Positions 10,525-23,356 of a stretch of 64,000 nt of DNA are shown piece after piece; positions within the stretch are counted from its first letter, which is position 1, and each line of letters opens with the position of its first letter. The DNA is taken from NCBI GenBank assembly GCA_047967505.1, contig CM106538.1; one strand, 5' to 3'. The notes beneath the pieces are model-generated. The model made no database searches. It saw nothing but the letters and a program-made list of their open reading frames with translations, and was not told the origin of the DNA. A program made the translations under genes and the position numbers. Source of the stretch: Dipteris shenzhenensis. Taxonomy: Eukaryota > Polypodiophyta > Polypodiopsida > Gleicheniales.

Positions 10525-12760
10525 ATGAGTCAGGACGGAGACATGGGTGAACCCTCTAATGTTAGAGATTCAATGGCTCTGAACTCCATCCCCAATGATC
10601 TCCACTCTCCTACCCCTACTACAATATCAGCTAGATTAAAGGAAACCTTTTCTAATATCATGGGAAGGTTTGGATTGACAGACCTAGCTGACATATTGAA
10701 TCCATTTGTTGGGTAGACTAGAGCACCAGAAGAGCCTCCAATGCTGGCCCAACCACCGATATCACAAGTAGTACTTAGGGAACGAAGTCCCACAGGAAGG
10801 GTTTCACTACGCCACCTCCAGCTTCTCCAGAAAGGAATACCAATCCTTCAAGGAGCAAGCTTGTCACATTCTCCAAGCTAATCACCAAGTTTGTAGGAGA
10901 AGGAGACCCAGTCTCCCATGTTGAGAGATTTGAACAAATCTGTGAGACATTTGGTGATATTGGAGATCTAGACAAGACCAATGCTTTTGGCTTAAGCCTT
11001 GATGGTGACAAGGCTAGACAATGGTTCAGAACCTTAAACCCCGAGGAAAAAATAAATTGGGACACATTGTGTAAATCTTTCATTGTGGGGTTTGCCCCCA
11101 ATGGTCCCAAGTGGAGCCTAATTAACCAGCTTTATGAGGTAAAGTAGAAGGAGACTGTGTCCTTAAGAGACTATATTTCCAGGATTAAACATTTGAACTC
11201 ACGATGTGAGCCCCACGAGAGGATGAGCAATGCTCAGCTATTACCATGTTCCTCATAGGCTAGGGGCTGCTAAGCTGCATGGTCATCTGTTTGCTACTAT
11301 GAACATCATTTGAGCTATGTACCAAGATGGTGATACGCCTTGGGAATAACATGAGGGAGAAGCCCCAAAAGGATAAATAATTAGCTTCCCCTGATATGTC
11401 CCAATCGATAAAGGATTCAACCTTAGAAGTAACTGAGGATGCAAGCATGATGCCCGAGGTGCTAAACATGGAGGAGTTTGCCACTGATCTATTAAATGAA
11501 TTGGGCCACCAATGGAAGGCAACCCCATCTATTTCCACAAAGATATAACATATGATGTGGGGTATGCAATAGAAATCATCCCACGAAGGAGTGCCGTCAA
11601 CACTCTATTGTGTCCATTGTGTTTGTTGGGGAAATCATGACACATCCCAATGTCATTATCCTAGGGTGATTTTGCAACCCATGTATCAAGAAAGGCCACA
11701 CCTAACATTGCCTGCACTACCCAATCCATCCAATCAGGCACATTTGGCAATACAAAGCCAATCAAGATTTCTTTAGGGCTCAAAATGTTCCATTACGCCC
11801 GCCAGTAGTGGGACCTCAACCATCGCCACGAATTGCTCCCGTGAATCAAGTATTGGTAGAAAAGCTATCTAGTGATTGGGGTGACCTTGAACCTACCTTT
11901 AGTGGAAACAAATATCCCCAATATGGTGACAATGCAAATAGGTCCAACATTATAAGTCACTACATTATACAACATGATGACCAATACATTTCGGTCTACC
12001 AAATGGCACTGATTCCTCAAACAATGGGAGATAGGAACAACTTGACCAAGACACAACCCATTCAATGCCATATGTGTCAAGGGCCACACCCATCCAATGA
12101 GTGTCCGTATAAGGGGAAATCTAAGTAGCCGATCACATGTGTGCCACCATCCAATACACCATCGCCATTGTGCACTAGGTGTGGTGTGGACCATCTTTTT
12201 AAGGATTGTTCGATGAGAATGCCATCTAAGACCACAAGCCTTAACTTGTTAAGCGTTGAAAGAGGCCAAGTGTTAGCAGTATCCTTGAACATAATCATAA
12301 GATTGCAAGCTAAAGCCCTTAATAAAGAGCTTCGCAAAACAACAAACAAGCCCAAAGGATAAAGCTAGCACATCATAGCCTAAGGGAGGCAACTGAATCA
12401 GCACGAGTAAGCACCAAGGATGCAACAAGCCAAAAGGGATAAAGCTAGCATGTCACAGCCTAAGGGAGGCAATTGAATCAGCATGAGTAAGCACCAAGGG
12501 TGCAACGAAGATTGGGAAGGGACGTAATAAGGTCATCATCCAAGAGGGGTCGGATGAAGACACGACCTCCCTAGCAAGATCATCTTCCTCTAGTGGTACT
12601 TTCTCAAATGGTAGCAGTAACAAGCACCTACATGTGGCAAATGAGGGAGCAATAAGGGCCTCAGCCCATGGCCAAGCCACAAAACCTAACTGTCATAGTG
12701 AATATCCCAACCCATGGGTGGGTAGAAGAGTCAAAATCAATAAGCAAGAGACCTATCATT
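10525..12760 (+). mobile_element. Degraded Ty3/gypsy-type gag
   Basis: After an opening frame at 10525-10716, another frame (about 10860-11220) reads LITKFVGEGDPVSHVERFEQ, then DKARQWFRTLNPEEKINWDT and ETVSLRDYISRIKHLNSRC. This is the classic retrotransposon Gag capsid pattern. Further on, 12059-12125 encodes the knuckle-like CHMCQGPHPSNECP, and 12165-12205 encodes CTRCGVDHLFKDC. Frames change several times and stops interrupt, so the sequence is a relic. No protease, RT or integrase follows, and no LTR was identified. Confidence 0.65.
12359..12507. repeat. Imperfect tandem duplication, 80-bp period
   Basis: The phrase ATAAAGCTAGCA plus CCTAAGGGAGGCAA, GAATCAGCA and GAGTAAGCACCAAGG occurs at 12359 and again at 12439 with a few substitutions. 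Confidence 0.85.
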
Positions 12761-13232
12761 GGTCCTCAAGACGTCGTAGGATTAGCCTCATTCTTGTCCA
12801 CTAGCCGTAATAATAGTTGCTTGAAACATTAAGTGACATGCAATTTAGATTTCTTTGCTATGTTTCTATTATTGATTGAAATTTGCCTAAATGTTGCATC
12901 CACTCTTTGCCATGTATGTGTAGGTATGGAAACCAAAAGAGACCCAAAAGAATGGAAAAAATTAGTTGCCCTTGTACAGCACAAAGTCGTTTCCCTTGTT
13001 TCACTGATGAGCAAGCTAGCATGATGATCATGGAAATTGGGCTACATGAGGATTTGTTAGATGGTTCAAGGCTGTAGTTGTCTAGAGAATTAGTAAACGG
13101 GATGAAGCATTGGCAACTAGTTCGTAGATGGGAGGCATGGGTGAGGAGGCTTGGTCAACTAAACTACTCAAATGCATCACAACAATTATAGGGAAGCATT
13201 AAGCGCAGCATGCAGCTTGCATTGAATGCAGC

Positions 13233-13945
13233 GTGTTGTCCAATGAAAGGAAGACTCTTTGGAATACCAATGTGGGCACCACAAAAGATGCAAAAATTGA
13301 TGAGCTTTATGAAAGAAGCATCCATACAGATAGAGCACAACGTTCTAGTCTGGGTGCTACTATCGCATTGGGCCCTCTGCATTGGGTATTTGTGCCATAC
13401 TTTAATGGAAGGACATTACATAATTTCTACTATGAATATCATAGTGGATGCAAAAGCTGTGGCTCTAGTGCGCATTTAAAATGCCTACAATGCGCTAATA
13501 GAATGCATCAGGTTGTTGCTTATGCACCAACACTTTCCTATGCCCTTTGACTAGGTTTGTAGTCTCTGCATGAGCATGGTTGGTTGCACAGTGATTTGCA
13601 TAACAGCAACTTCTCTTGGATTATGCATCTGGAGGGCAAGTGCGAATTGGCATTTGTGATTGGGAGGAAATTTCAAGGGAAATTTATTACCCTGGTGCTC
13701 ACCTAAAAGAGCTTTAAGCAAGTTCACTAGCAAGAATTGGTTGGCACCAGAGGTGTATGATGGCAAAACCAAAAGGCCATGGTCTATTGCAGCAAATATC
13801 TACTCCTTAGGTGGATGTTATTGAATTTTTATAAGTGTAGTTACTATGTAGTAAACTATAGGAATATCTTAGTAGGCATGCTTACTTTAGACCCTAGAGA
13901 GCGAATGTCTCTAGAAACTGTTTGTCGGCTACTTTCATCGAGGAA
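13233..13945 (+). pseudogene. Protein kinase-like pseudogene
   Basis: One frame (13233-13608) encodes a hinge-like stretch, LHWVFVPYFNGRTLHNFYYE, then a Cys-rich insert, CKSCGSSAHLKCLQC. Next comes the catalytic loop HEHGWLHSDLHNSNF, with HSD in place of HRD. That frame has a TGA at 13548 and a TAG at 13560. After a one-base shift it continues LLDYASGGQVRIGICDWEE, where DW replaces DFG, and after another shift NWLAPEVYDGKTKRPWS, the APE motif. The C-lobe segment DPRERMSLETVCRLL ends near 13940. The order of motifs is that of a protein kinase domain. The N-lobe lysine and P-loop cannot be identified upstream. Two stops and at least two frameshifts make activity impossible as written. The absence of introns could mean a retrocopy or a single original exon. 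Confidence 0.7.
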
Positions 13946-15794
13946 CATTGCCGATAATAGCTGCATGCATCCCCTGGGAGAAATCAATTGTAACATTGGG
14001 CCACGCTAGTGCTCGTACTTTTTGGCATCCGTTTGTAAGAATATATATAGGGGCTTGGCTTTGCAATTGTTACATCTATTGATAGCTCGAATATTTTCAA
14101 ATTCCAACACCTTTTGCTCCAATTAAATTTGTCATAGTGCCCCTCCCCCTCCCCCCCTCCCTAAATGAAAACATTTTGGGACGTTTCTTATATGCTCTGT
14201 TGCAAATGGCAAGAGTTTGCAATGCACTAATGTCTTCTAAGCACAAAAGAAATATGTATCATTTTGCAAGTATGGTGTCTAGTTAAGAGAATGTGTCTTT
14301 TTACAGATCTTGGAAAAAGCAAATTACAAAAAGCTATGGTTTATTTGCTTGATGATTGCATTGGCCACTTAAAAGGAAGTTGCATTGGCTTTGGTGAAAC
14401 TGATGTAGAGGGTATCTTTGAGGGATTTTCTATTGCAATCTGGTTTCTTGGAAAGCCCTACCATATCAAAGTTATATGTTAGGAGGAATGACGGGATGCT
14501 TTCTATCATGTTGACCATTTGGCATGCATACTTCTTGATAAGCACATCGGTTGAGGATTTGAGTAATCTCTGATGCATGCTCTATGATCACACACAAGGA
14601 ATAGAATATGGACATAACTTGTATAGGTTTCTAAATGTTATGGTGCTATAGAGTGGTGATGGTAGATATGCTGGGATTAGAAGTGAGGAAAATATAGAGG
14701 CCTCTAGTGTCTTCTTTGGATCTAAATGGTGTGAAGGATGATCAATACACATATATTTTAGAGATATTGATCTCCTTCGACTTTTTATACACACTTCTAC
14801 TGCAAGCTCAAAGATCTTACGATGGTAATGTGGATCCCTAAGCATCATCAACATGGTAGCCCACCTTCTCTGCTTATATCATGGCTAGCTTCACCCCTAT
14901 AGAGCCACAAAAATAAGAGGAGAGATTTGAAAGGTTTGAGTCTACAACACGAAAACCTATAGTAGCTACACAAGAACTTGCTCCTAAAAAGGGAGTAGTA
15001 CCCCAAGCACCTACTGCAAGCTCCACAAAGGACAAGACAATCCTAGTTCAAGGCCTTCATCTGTTTTCCCATGAAGAAATACAAACCTACTCCTTTAGTA
15101 TGACATTTAGTTAAGTCCATAATAGTAGACCCACAAGAGCCTACTCACAAAAATGATCCACAAGAATCTGCTTACGACAAAGATACTGGTGCCCTTCACA
15201 ACACATAACTAATGGCTTCCAAGTTATTATTAAAGTCTATGTTGAAGTCTCCCAATATTTATGTTGGATTTTGTGGAGTTATGCTTTTCATCACTTGTTT
15301 GAGAGCATAGAGAAAACTATATTGATGTTCTTAATGGCTTGTAGATATTTATATGGCTAATGTTTGAAGCAATTTTGTTTGGAAAATGGCAAGTAAGCAT
15401 TTGTGTAGTCTTGACGATGACTCACATCTCATGGGATCTTGAAGGAATGCTGATGGAGCCTCCATTTTGAGCTACTCCTTGTGAGAGCAATGCAAAGCAC
15501 AAGCCATCCACCCAAGTGTCACTCAAGCAGCACTTGGATTGTTGCAATGTGTTTCCACGAGAGAAGGAGGGAAAGGGAAGAGGGGAAAGGGAAGGAAAAG
15601 AGGTGAATGAAGGGGGATGGAGTGGCAAACACAACAGCACTACAAACAAAACATGAGAACACCCAAAAACACTCTTGGAAGAGAAGAGAGAGCTTGTATT
15701 CCAAACTTGTGCATCCAACAATGAAGACCCAAGTCAACCACTTGGCCTTTTATACATGTCACCTTTTGAAGGGAGGGCCAATCCTATTCCTTGC

Positions 15795-15797
<3 letters not shown>

Positions 15798-15850
<53 letters not shown>
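15798..15850. repeat. (CT)n-(TA)n compound microsatellite
   Basis: A CT run of about 29 bases passes directly into a TA run of about 25 bases. The Ser-Leu and Tyr-Ile frames across it are artefacts. Confidence 0.95.
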
Positions 15851-16950
15851 GGCACCAAGGCATTTGTGGCTCAAAACCCATAGGGTTTGAATGGGCCAAA
15901 TCCATTTGACATACTCAATGGCTATTAACATGCCCTCCTTCTAGTTCTCAATCCAGTCCCATGGATCGTGTGCACTAGGCTGAATATTCTTTTGCTAAAT
16001 TGCAGCAAAGGGATGTAGTGAATCCTTGTTATGGAATTGTTGCTGGACGTATGGATGAGTGATTCTTCTAGAACTAGCAGCTCAGGATTTGAGTAAACCA
16101 AGTTGAGTACTTGTGACCATTCAAAGAAGGAAGAAGAAGAAGAAAAAGAAAAGTCTAAGGGGTAAGTTATTAGGAAAAAGTTATTAGTAGGGGTTGAGTA
16201 AGATCCTAGTGGGGTTAGTGTTAGTGGAGTAAGTATTATTGTATTGTCATACTCCTCTCAAAGTACAATATTTGGATTGAGTGGAGCTGTTATTGGATTC
16301 TCATTAGAAAATTTTCTTTACTCCTCTAATTTGAAGTTCTTTCAGAGTCCATTTTATGGATTATATTTCATTAAGGGCTTTGCTTGGAATTATTTGAGCC
16401 CAATAATGTTGTGGCAACATCTAGAGCTTTATTTTATCCAAGTCATCAAATGCAGAGGAGTGTGATAACACACCATACAAACTCCTAAAATGAGGAATAT
16501 GGTTGAAGAGGTATAGAACGCCTTGGGCTCTAGGAAAGTCCTTTAAATCAACATTGATATCACCTAGGGAGGCTCAAATGGTTAAGTGGGGATTAGTAAG
16601 AAGCATAAAAAAGAAGAATAAGGAGAAATAAAAAGAGGAGGGAGAGTTGGAGTTAGCTAATGAAGGGTTAGTAAATGAAAGTGAAAATAAATATTTGAGG
16701 GCCACAGGAAACTCATCCAGAACCATTTTGGTTGCATCAAATTCACCCTACAATCAGACTCATCTTGTAGAGCTATTGGTGCAGGACCACTTATTGTCCC
16801 TTATGTGGAGGATTGCCTTGGGATACTGGTGGTTGATGTGTCTTTGACCAGTGCTAGACCTTTGCTGGTGAAAAGCTTCTTTGACAATTCATGCTTACAA
16901 AAACTCATCTCTTCGACCACAACAATACATGGATCAATACTTGACCAAAC

Positions 16951-17070
16951 AAATCTTATGAAAATAATGTAAGTGGTACTAACTTTATATATTGGTTAGA
17001 CCATTCAATCAAATCTTATGAAAATAATGTAAGTGGTACTAACTTTATATATTGGTTAGACCATTCAATC
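16951..17070. repeat. Perfect 60-bp tandem duplication
   Basis: The block 16951-17010, starting AAATCTTATG and ending CCATTCAATC, is repeated without change at 17011-17070. The identity points to a recent event. Confidence 0.95.
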
Positions 17071-18036
17071 ATTCATATTACAATCCCAAAAATACATTGA
17101 AAGAGCAAATACATAAATTCACCATGGGGTATGCCCAATGAATCTAATTCATCTTGTTGTTGTTAAGAAGAAAGTTGGAGGAGGAAAAGTTAATAGTATA
17201 AGATAGCAGCAAATAGGTGGCTTTGAAGCATCAACAAAAGTAGACAGTAGCAACTTGGAGAGTAAAAAGGCAATAGCAAGTATGCCTAGAAAATGATATT
17301 GTAAATGCCACATCATCAAAGAAGCAATAGCCCAATGCCAGAGACCTTTAATCACACATAACAACAACTAATAAGCAAAAGCGGCTTCTAAAAATAAAGA
17401 AGAAGGACTAATTACAACCTAAGGTCTACCCAATAATAAATTTAACTTTTCTACAACTCTTTTTTTAAAGCTAAAAAAGACATCGAGAGGCAAAAAAACC
17501 AACATCAAACCAAACCATGAGTCTGATTTACAAAAAAATATTTATTGGCACTACATGATTTTTTATATAACACACAAGTTTCCTTTGTATTACTAACCCC
17601 TAAAGCAACTAACCCACAATCGCAACAATACTAACAAATTCCATAGCTTCATCGACTCAAAAAAATCCTTATAAATTTATTAAGAATAAAGAAGAAAAAA
17701 GAGAAAAAGAACTCTCCTCCCTATTAATATCTACCCTATGCCACTTACTAGTAACAGAAAAGATTGGAACATACTTACCTCAACAAACCAAAAATGACCG
17801 ATTCATAACAATTAAAAGTCAACACCCTTTATAATCAAACAACAAAGAAAGGAACCAAACCCAATGGAACAACTTTAAACTAAACATCACATCTTTATCA
17901 ACCAAAGCCAAACAAATTCATTAATCATATAAAATATACAAATAAGAGATCGTTATTGCACCCTTTAGATTAATTAGACGATGCTGCTTTAAACTAATCC
18001 AGACATTTTAAGTATACACATGAGAGCATAACTATA

Positions 18037-18097
18037 AGACCATACATACATACATACATATGTACATACATACATAGATAGATAGATAGATACATAC

Positions 18098-18128
<31 letters not shown>

Positions 18129-18230
18129 ACACAGGGAAAACATATATATAAGAGCATAACTATAGAAATACCTCACCATATATACATAAGCACGTATAAA
18201 TAAATAAATAAATATATATATATGTATGTG

Positions 18231-18289
<59 letters not shown>

Positions 18290-18300
18290 GAACATATATT
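18037..18300. repeat. ACAT/GATA/TA/GT microsatellite cluster
   Basis: Runs of (ACAT)n, (GATA)n, (TA)n, (AAAT)n and a (GT) run near 18240-18264 followed by (TA)n. This is simple-sequence DNA with no coding value. Confidence 0.9.
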
Positions 18301-18519
18301 TATATATCTATATATAGACATATATATACAGCTAGAACCAACCTTAGCTTAAGAATACCACCAAAAAATGGCCAACTTTAAAAATAAAGTACTAGAACTC
18401 TATCTATTGCCATATACACACACTCATGTATATACCTATATATATATATAGATCACAAGGAAAGTGAGATATCTGGTAGCAAGCAAGGTAGCTTAAGTGT
18501 TGGTACTAGCGCGGTTCTC

Positions 18520-19330
18520 AGGATTGATGCCAACAGTGAGATCGAATCTAAGGGGAAAGGCATGGATGTCAATTCTCAACCAGCCCCTTCTTATGTTGAT
18601 AAACTAGTTCAAAGGTTAGAAGGGGGTTTTATACAACTGGATGGTAATGTTGCCAAAAAGCTCATCCATGTTGAGGCCGTTAGGAGAGCACGAGAAGTGG
18701 CAAACAAGCCATGGTTTGAAACTGGGAAGAAACGTGCAGTCTTGTGAAAATTGGACCTGGAGGATCTCAAACTAGAACTTACACGCATGGCAAGTGGGGG
18801 TCTATGTTTATTTTTTACAGGTCACATCGCCTCTCTTGGAATTGGATGAGTTTCTCTCATATGAGTGTGATGTACCTGCTCTAGGTTACTATGCTAGGTT
18901 CATGGGGAAGGGTTTCTTCCTTATCAAATTCAAGTTTGAAATTCTTAGAGATTAGTGGCATATCCTTCATGTTCGCAGGCTCCATGGTCCTCGTCATTCC
19001 TTAGAGCCCCTCAATTAGTTGAATTTATCTTTCATGATGAGTACTTGGTTTGGGTGGATTGTTGCAACCAGTTTGGTAACTCAGTCGAGCATAAGCAATG
19101 GCATTGGGAGGAGTGCAGTTGGTCCCTCGGCCTTCAAAGTCTCTCTTGAACATTAGGAGGGTGTGGATCTTATGGGACCATAGTCAGGATCCACTAGACT
19201 TTGTGGAGATTGATCTGCCTGATGGTAAGAATGTTGCATAGCAAGTTTGGTTTGAGGCTTTCCCCAACACATGCTTCATTTGCAAAGCCACTTCTCATTT
19301 TGCAACAAATTGCAAGGAGGGCATCTAACA
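18520..19330 (+). mobile_element. LINE ORF1 remnant (gag-like, CCHC)
   Basis: An initial frame at 18562-18747 is followed in other frames by segments such as LELDEFLSYECDVPALGYYA and GKGFFLIKFKFE, which resemble the DUF4283-type N-terminal domain of plant LINE ORF1 proteins. Near 19243-19317 the sequence reads VWFEAFPNTCFICKATSHFA and then TNCKEG, a complete CX2CX4HX4C zinc knuckle. Several stops and frameshifts break it. No RT follows on the same strand, so only the 5' part survives. Confidence 0.6.
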
Positions 19331-19701
19331 CAAAGCTGGTGGTTGGGGAGAAAGCAAAATTCCCCCCTCTTTCTAATGAGGTACATGCAAAGGAGGGTAT
19401 CAAGAATAGTTCACAGAAAATGTAGTGGAAGCTTCCTTTGCATGTGATAAAAATGGTGAAGGACGAGCTGAAGGTTTCTCAGCCAAGTAAAGTCAACCAT
19501 GGTTCATCATGATGAATCCTTGGCGGTGGTTTCATCAACATGTGCGGGGTCAACCAAGAATGGTGAAGCACAACTTGTGGGTATGTAGGTGGAGGATGGC
19601 TCAATATCATTGATGAAAGGCTCTAAGGGGGATGAGCAATTGCATTTGTTGCCTAATCATCTGGTTCCCTCACTTCAAAGCAATGAAAACATACCGAAGG
19701 A

Positions 19702-22120
19702 TCAGGGGGTGGGGATTATTGAAGTGGAGATGCTTGAGGCCAACCACCAAAGGTGATTTTCATATGTCCACCCAGATCTTGCTTTGACCCTGCCTGCGAC
19801 TCTCTCGTAAAGTGCCATGACAGCCCAAATGATCTCTTGGTCATAACCCAAATTCTGTAGGCACCATATGAGGTGGGCTCTCAGGACTGTGTCAAACACC
19901 TTGCGGAAATGCACAAAGCAAACAGTAAACCCTCTTCTTCAGTGCCCTCGCCTCCTTGATGATACACTTGAGTGTGAGAATGTGATCCATGGTGCCACAA
20001 TCATGTTGGACTATCCCACTACTCTAAGTCCTCGTCGACACTCCGCAACCCTACTGACCTTGGAATCAAGCATTGATGCATAGACCTTGGACATGACATG
20101 TCCAATCATAATGGTCTTGTAATTCTCTAGGCTCATGGGATCCCCTGGCTTATGGATGGGTGAAAATTTGTTAATAGTCCAAGAGCATGTAAACCCCAAA
20201 CAAACAGGTTCACTCCCCCACAGTGAAGATGGTGCAGGATGTGGGGCGTGGCATATGTGAGAGGTCAGGTGCTGGCTGGTTTTGGATGTCATAGAATGTG
20301 CGTGCATAGTTATGCCAGATCGAAGTGTTGGTGAGTGGTGAGGGGGACCGTCCCTCTAAATATATGTGCCAAAAGTCTTTAGAGTTGTTACTAAACAAAA
20401 TGTTCAATAGTTCCTCCTCATTTGGGCAAACAAAATCTAGTTTCTTCCTATGGTGTAAAGCCTTACACTCTTCATTGTACCAATTATTACAGGGTACGGT
20501 CCCAAGAGTTTATGGGTGTGTGGAGCAAGTGGTGTGAGGGAAAGCATGAAGGGCAGCCTCATGTAGTGAGTAGGTGATTAGGGTAGCACGGTCCTCTAAT
20601 AGGGGTATGAAGTCAATATAAGCAAGGAGTATGTACAAACGGTCAGAGTAAGTAGGTGAGTGGTCACAGTCAAAGTGTATATCATGATAGGTGGAGTAAG
20701 AACTCAGTGGGGTGGAAGGTGCTGTGCAACGGCAGGGAGTGGAAATGCTAAAGAAAAGGTAAGTGTGATCAGCCCCCCTGGAGGAAGAGGTGCTACAGTG
20801 AAATCGGTGATGTGTGATGTGAAGGCAGGGGATCCCATTGTGTAATCAACAACGCTAGAACCTCCCCATGTGGGAAGCATGTGAAACCACCTGAGGTGGG
20901 CCATCTGTGGAGACCATTATAGATAATGAGATCATGCATCCTGCCAAGGTCTAATAGGGCCTGCCCATAAGATGACTAGCCCCCCTCGTGTGTCAATCAA
21001 AACCTATATCATACCAGCATCCTCAAGGTCAACGTCTGACAGTAGAATGGAATCATCCATGAAGTCAAGGAGTGGTATTTGACGGTGCCTATCCTCGTGT
21101 TGAAGTCTCCAACTAGGAGGACTTCTCTGCGGCTCGAGAAATCAACAATAGACTGATATAGGGCTACAAATGGAGATGTCTCAGCCGCATCTCGAATCTC
21201 TCTCACAAAGCGGGAGGTCTCGAGAGGGAAGTAGCATATTGCAACAAACAAATCCTGGCTGTCCATGTGTCGGATCCAGATCCACAAAGAAACCTGGAAT
21301 GTATATCTCTTTGCTCTACTAAAGTGGTCCCTAAAAGGGTGGATCTGTAGAGAACTACTACTCCTCCTGGTCCACGTACTGCCCCTACGTCCCTAGTTTC
21401 ATCTCTGTAAGCAGACTCCCATGCATACCCGTTGACTACTAGTAGTGGGCGCTCTGGACTCTGAGGTGTCTCTGTGTAAAAGACTATGTCGCAACCTATA
21501 TAGGATTCCAAGAAGTTCCCCGGTTCTAACCAGAAGGTACCATTACAGTTCCAAATGGTGCAAGATAGGGTCTTAGAGATCGAACTCTCATAGACCTCGC
21601 CTCCCTATGCAGGAGGGGGGGGATGATACCCGACGGGGGCTTGTAAGAAGTCGTCCATCTCGAGCTACTACCCGCTTCCCTTCCTTACGGGTCTGATCAC
21701 GCTGCTACAACAGGGAGTGCCTCTTCTCAACCTATAGTGCGGTGACGTCCTCATCCATGGAGATCGTTAACTGATCTCGTAGCACTGACTTGCATCGTAA
21801 GGTCGAAAGTCGTGCCTGAGTGTTCGTATGATCAAGGGCTGCTCTCAGTTGGGGTCTCTCCCACCCTCCATGCCCTCTCAATCATGTGCTTAGCTACACC
21901 TACGGTAGTGACCACAAAAGCCATCGCATCCATCATCGACATAGCCTCAGTGCATGGGATCCCACGAACTCTGATGTTGAGAGCCTTACTGGCTCTCTTC
22001 GTTGGTGCTCCACGAGGGTAGCCAAAACGGTTGCCCTTGCGGGGTCTGGCCACATCGACCCATCTAGACGTCTCCTCAATCACCGATTTCGTGCTTGCAA
22101 TCTGGGCCTCTACTACCCAT
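19702..22120 (-). mobile_element. Degraded LINE with endonuclease and RT
   Basis: Read leftwards on the minus strand. 22120-21600 encodes an ORF1-like piece (RVRGIPCTEAMSMMDAMAFV). 21511-21009 encodes apurinic-type endonuclease segments, including ARGPGG-like GAVRGPGGVVVLYR and the motif EVLLVGDFNTRIG. 20307-20011 carries the RT fingers pattern SPIHKPGDPMSLENYKTIMI. 19914-19702 carries the RT palm entry FRKVFDTVLRAHLIWCL. The order EN then RT fits a LINE. Frames change repeatedly and the RT catalytic YADD region is missing, so the element is truncated at its 3' end and dead. It belongs to a different LINE lineage from the one at 52-59 kb. Confidence 0.65.
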
Positions 22121-22131
22121 GTGCTCCCTGT

Positions 22132-22133
<2 letters not shown>

Positions 22134-22222
<89 letters not shown>

Positions 22223-22230
22223 AGAGCGAG

Positions 22231-22293
<63 letters not shown>

Positions 22294-22348
22294 AAACAAA
22301 GAAAGTGTGTGAGTGAGAGTGAGAGTGTGAGTGTGTGTGTGTGTGTGT

Positions 22349-22397
<49 letters not shown>

Positions 22398-22425
22398 AGG
22401 GAGGGAGGGAGGGAGGGTGGGTGGG
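22134..22425. repeat. Long GA microsatellite with GT and GGGA sections
   Basis: Two (GA)n runs (about 22134-22218 and 22233-22288) are separated by short impurities. They are followed by a (GT) run near 22332-22350, more GA and then (GGGA)n to about 22420. The tract abuts the 5' end of the minus-strand LINE relic. Ser-Leu and Glu-Arg frames here are artefacts. Confidence 0.95.
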
Positions 22426-22439
22426 AGAGATGTACTAGC

Positions 22440-23356
22440 ATCTGCAAGAGGCCTCGCGGGCCTATGAGACAAAGTACAAAATCAAAAGTAACTCGTACAG
22501 TGCTAAAGTGCTAAACTAGTGAGCACAAGTAGTAGAGTAGCAAAATAGTATCAATTGCTCAGAGCTAATGCTCCTAGTACATGCCCAGGCTCCATGTATC
22601 TAGGTACCCTGGTGGCTCTCTGATGGGATGTGAGGAGCTCTTGTATCTGTGTCTATCGAGCTATCTCTTGAGTTTGGACATGGCGTGGTCTCCTCGATCT
22701 CTTTATGCGATGGGCTACATTAAGGGTGATTCCTCTAATAATAATTTATTTATCTCCTCAACTTTGATATAAAACCTATGCATAGCTTTAATCCATACTT
22801 TAGTTGTGCTAGACCTAATAAACGATTAAACTCTAACAACATGTACACATAACGATTAATACAATAATTGCAATGCTGCTTTTGTAACTCAATAGCCACA
22901 ATCTTTAGAACACTAATCAACACCGTGACAAATTAATAATATTCACAGTAATATTCGAAATCTTTTAGCACACTAACCAATACCTTGACAAACTAATAAC
23001 ATTTACATTTAACTAATCCAAGTATTTAGATAAAAGAAACTGTAGAAAACGAGTACAATTACGCGTGAGCACTTTCTTAGGTTTTGCTAGATGCAAACGA
23101 TTGTCAAGATGAATGGATGATGCAACCGCTTTCAAATGCAAAGAGATTTGCGAACTTTATGTGTGTGTGAGAGAGAGAGAGACAGACGAGGGGGTGAAAG
23201 TCCTAAGCTGAACTCCACGTATGGACACCTATGCTGGGGTGTTGTGGAGCATTCCCATGTGTTTAACGTGTCTTTAACGTAACACACGTGCCATTGTGAC
23301 TTGTCCAACAACACAGCCAGCAAATTCATGTTAAATGTCTTCGCTACAGACTGCAG
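22440..23356. promoter_or_regulatory. Upstream region of APE2
   Basis: There is no gene in this AT-rich stretch, which should include the APE2 promoter and 5' UTR. A G-box, CACGTG, occurs within ACACACGTGCC near 23283-23290. A short GT/GA run lies at 23161-23183. No confident TATA box is visible, which is common for repair genes. Confidence 0.35.

Larger units (their letters stand above)
13946..18489. other. AT-rich gene-poor stretch
   Basis: No gene is supported over about 4.5 kb. The short frames at 14264-14482, 16244-16465 and 16647-16847 lack recognisable motifs and are flanked by stops. The stretch contains microsatellites and a perfect 60-bp tandem duplication, listed separately. Confidence 0.45.

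Noticed and set aside
22031-22472. Long Ser-Leu and Glu-Arg repeat frames
   Set aside because: They are translations of the GA microsatellite in different frames.
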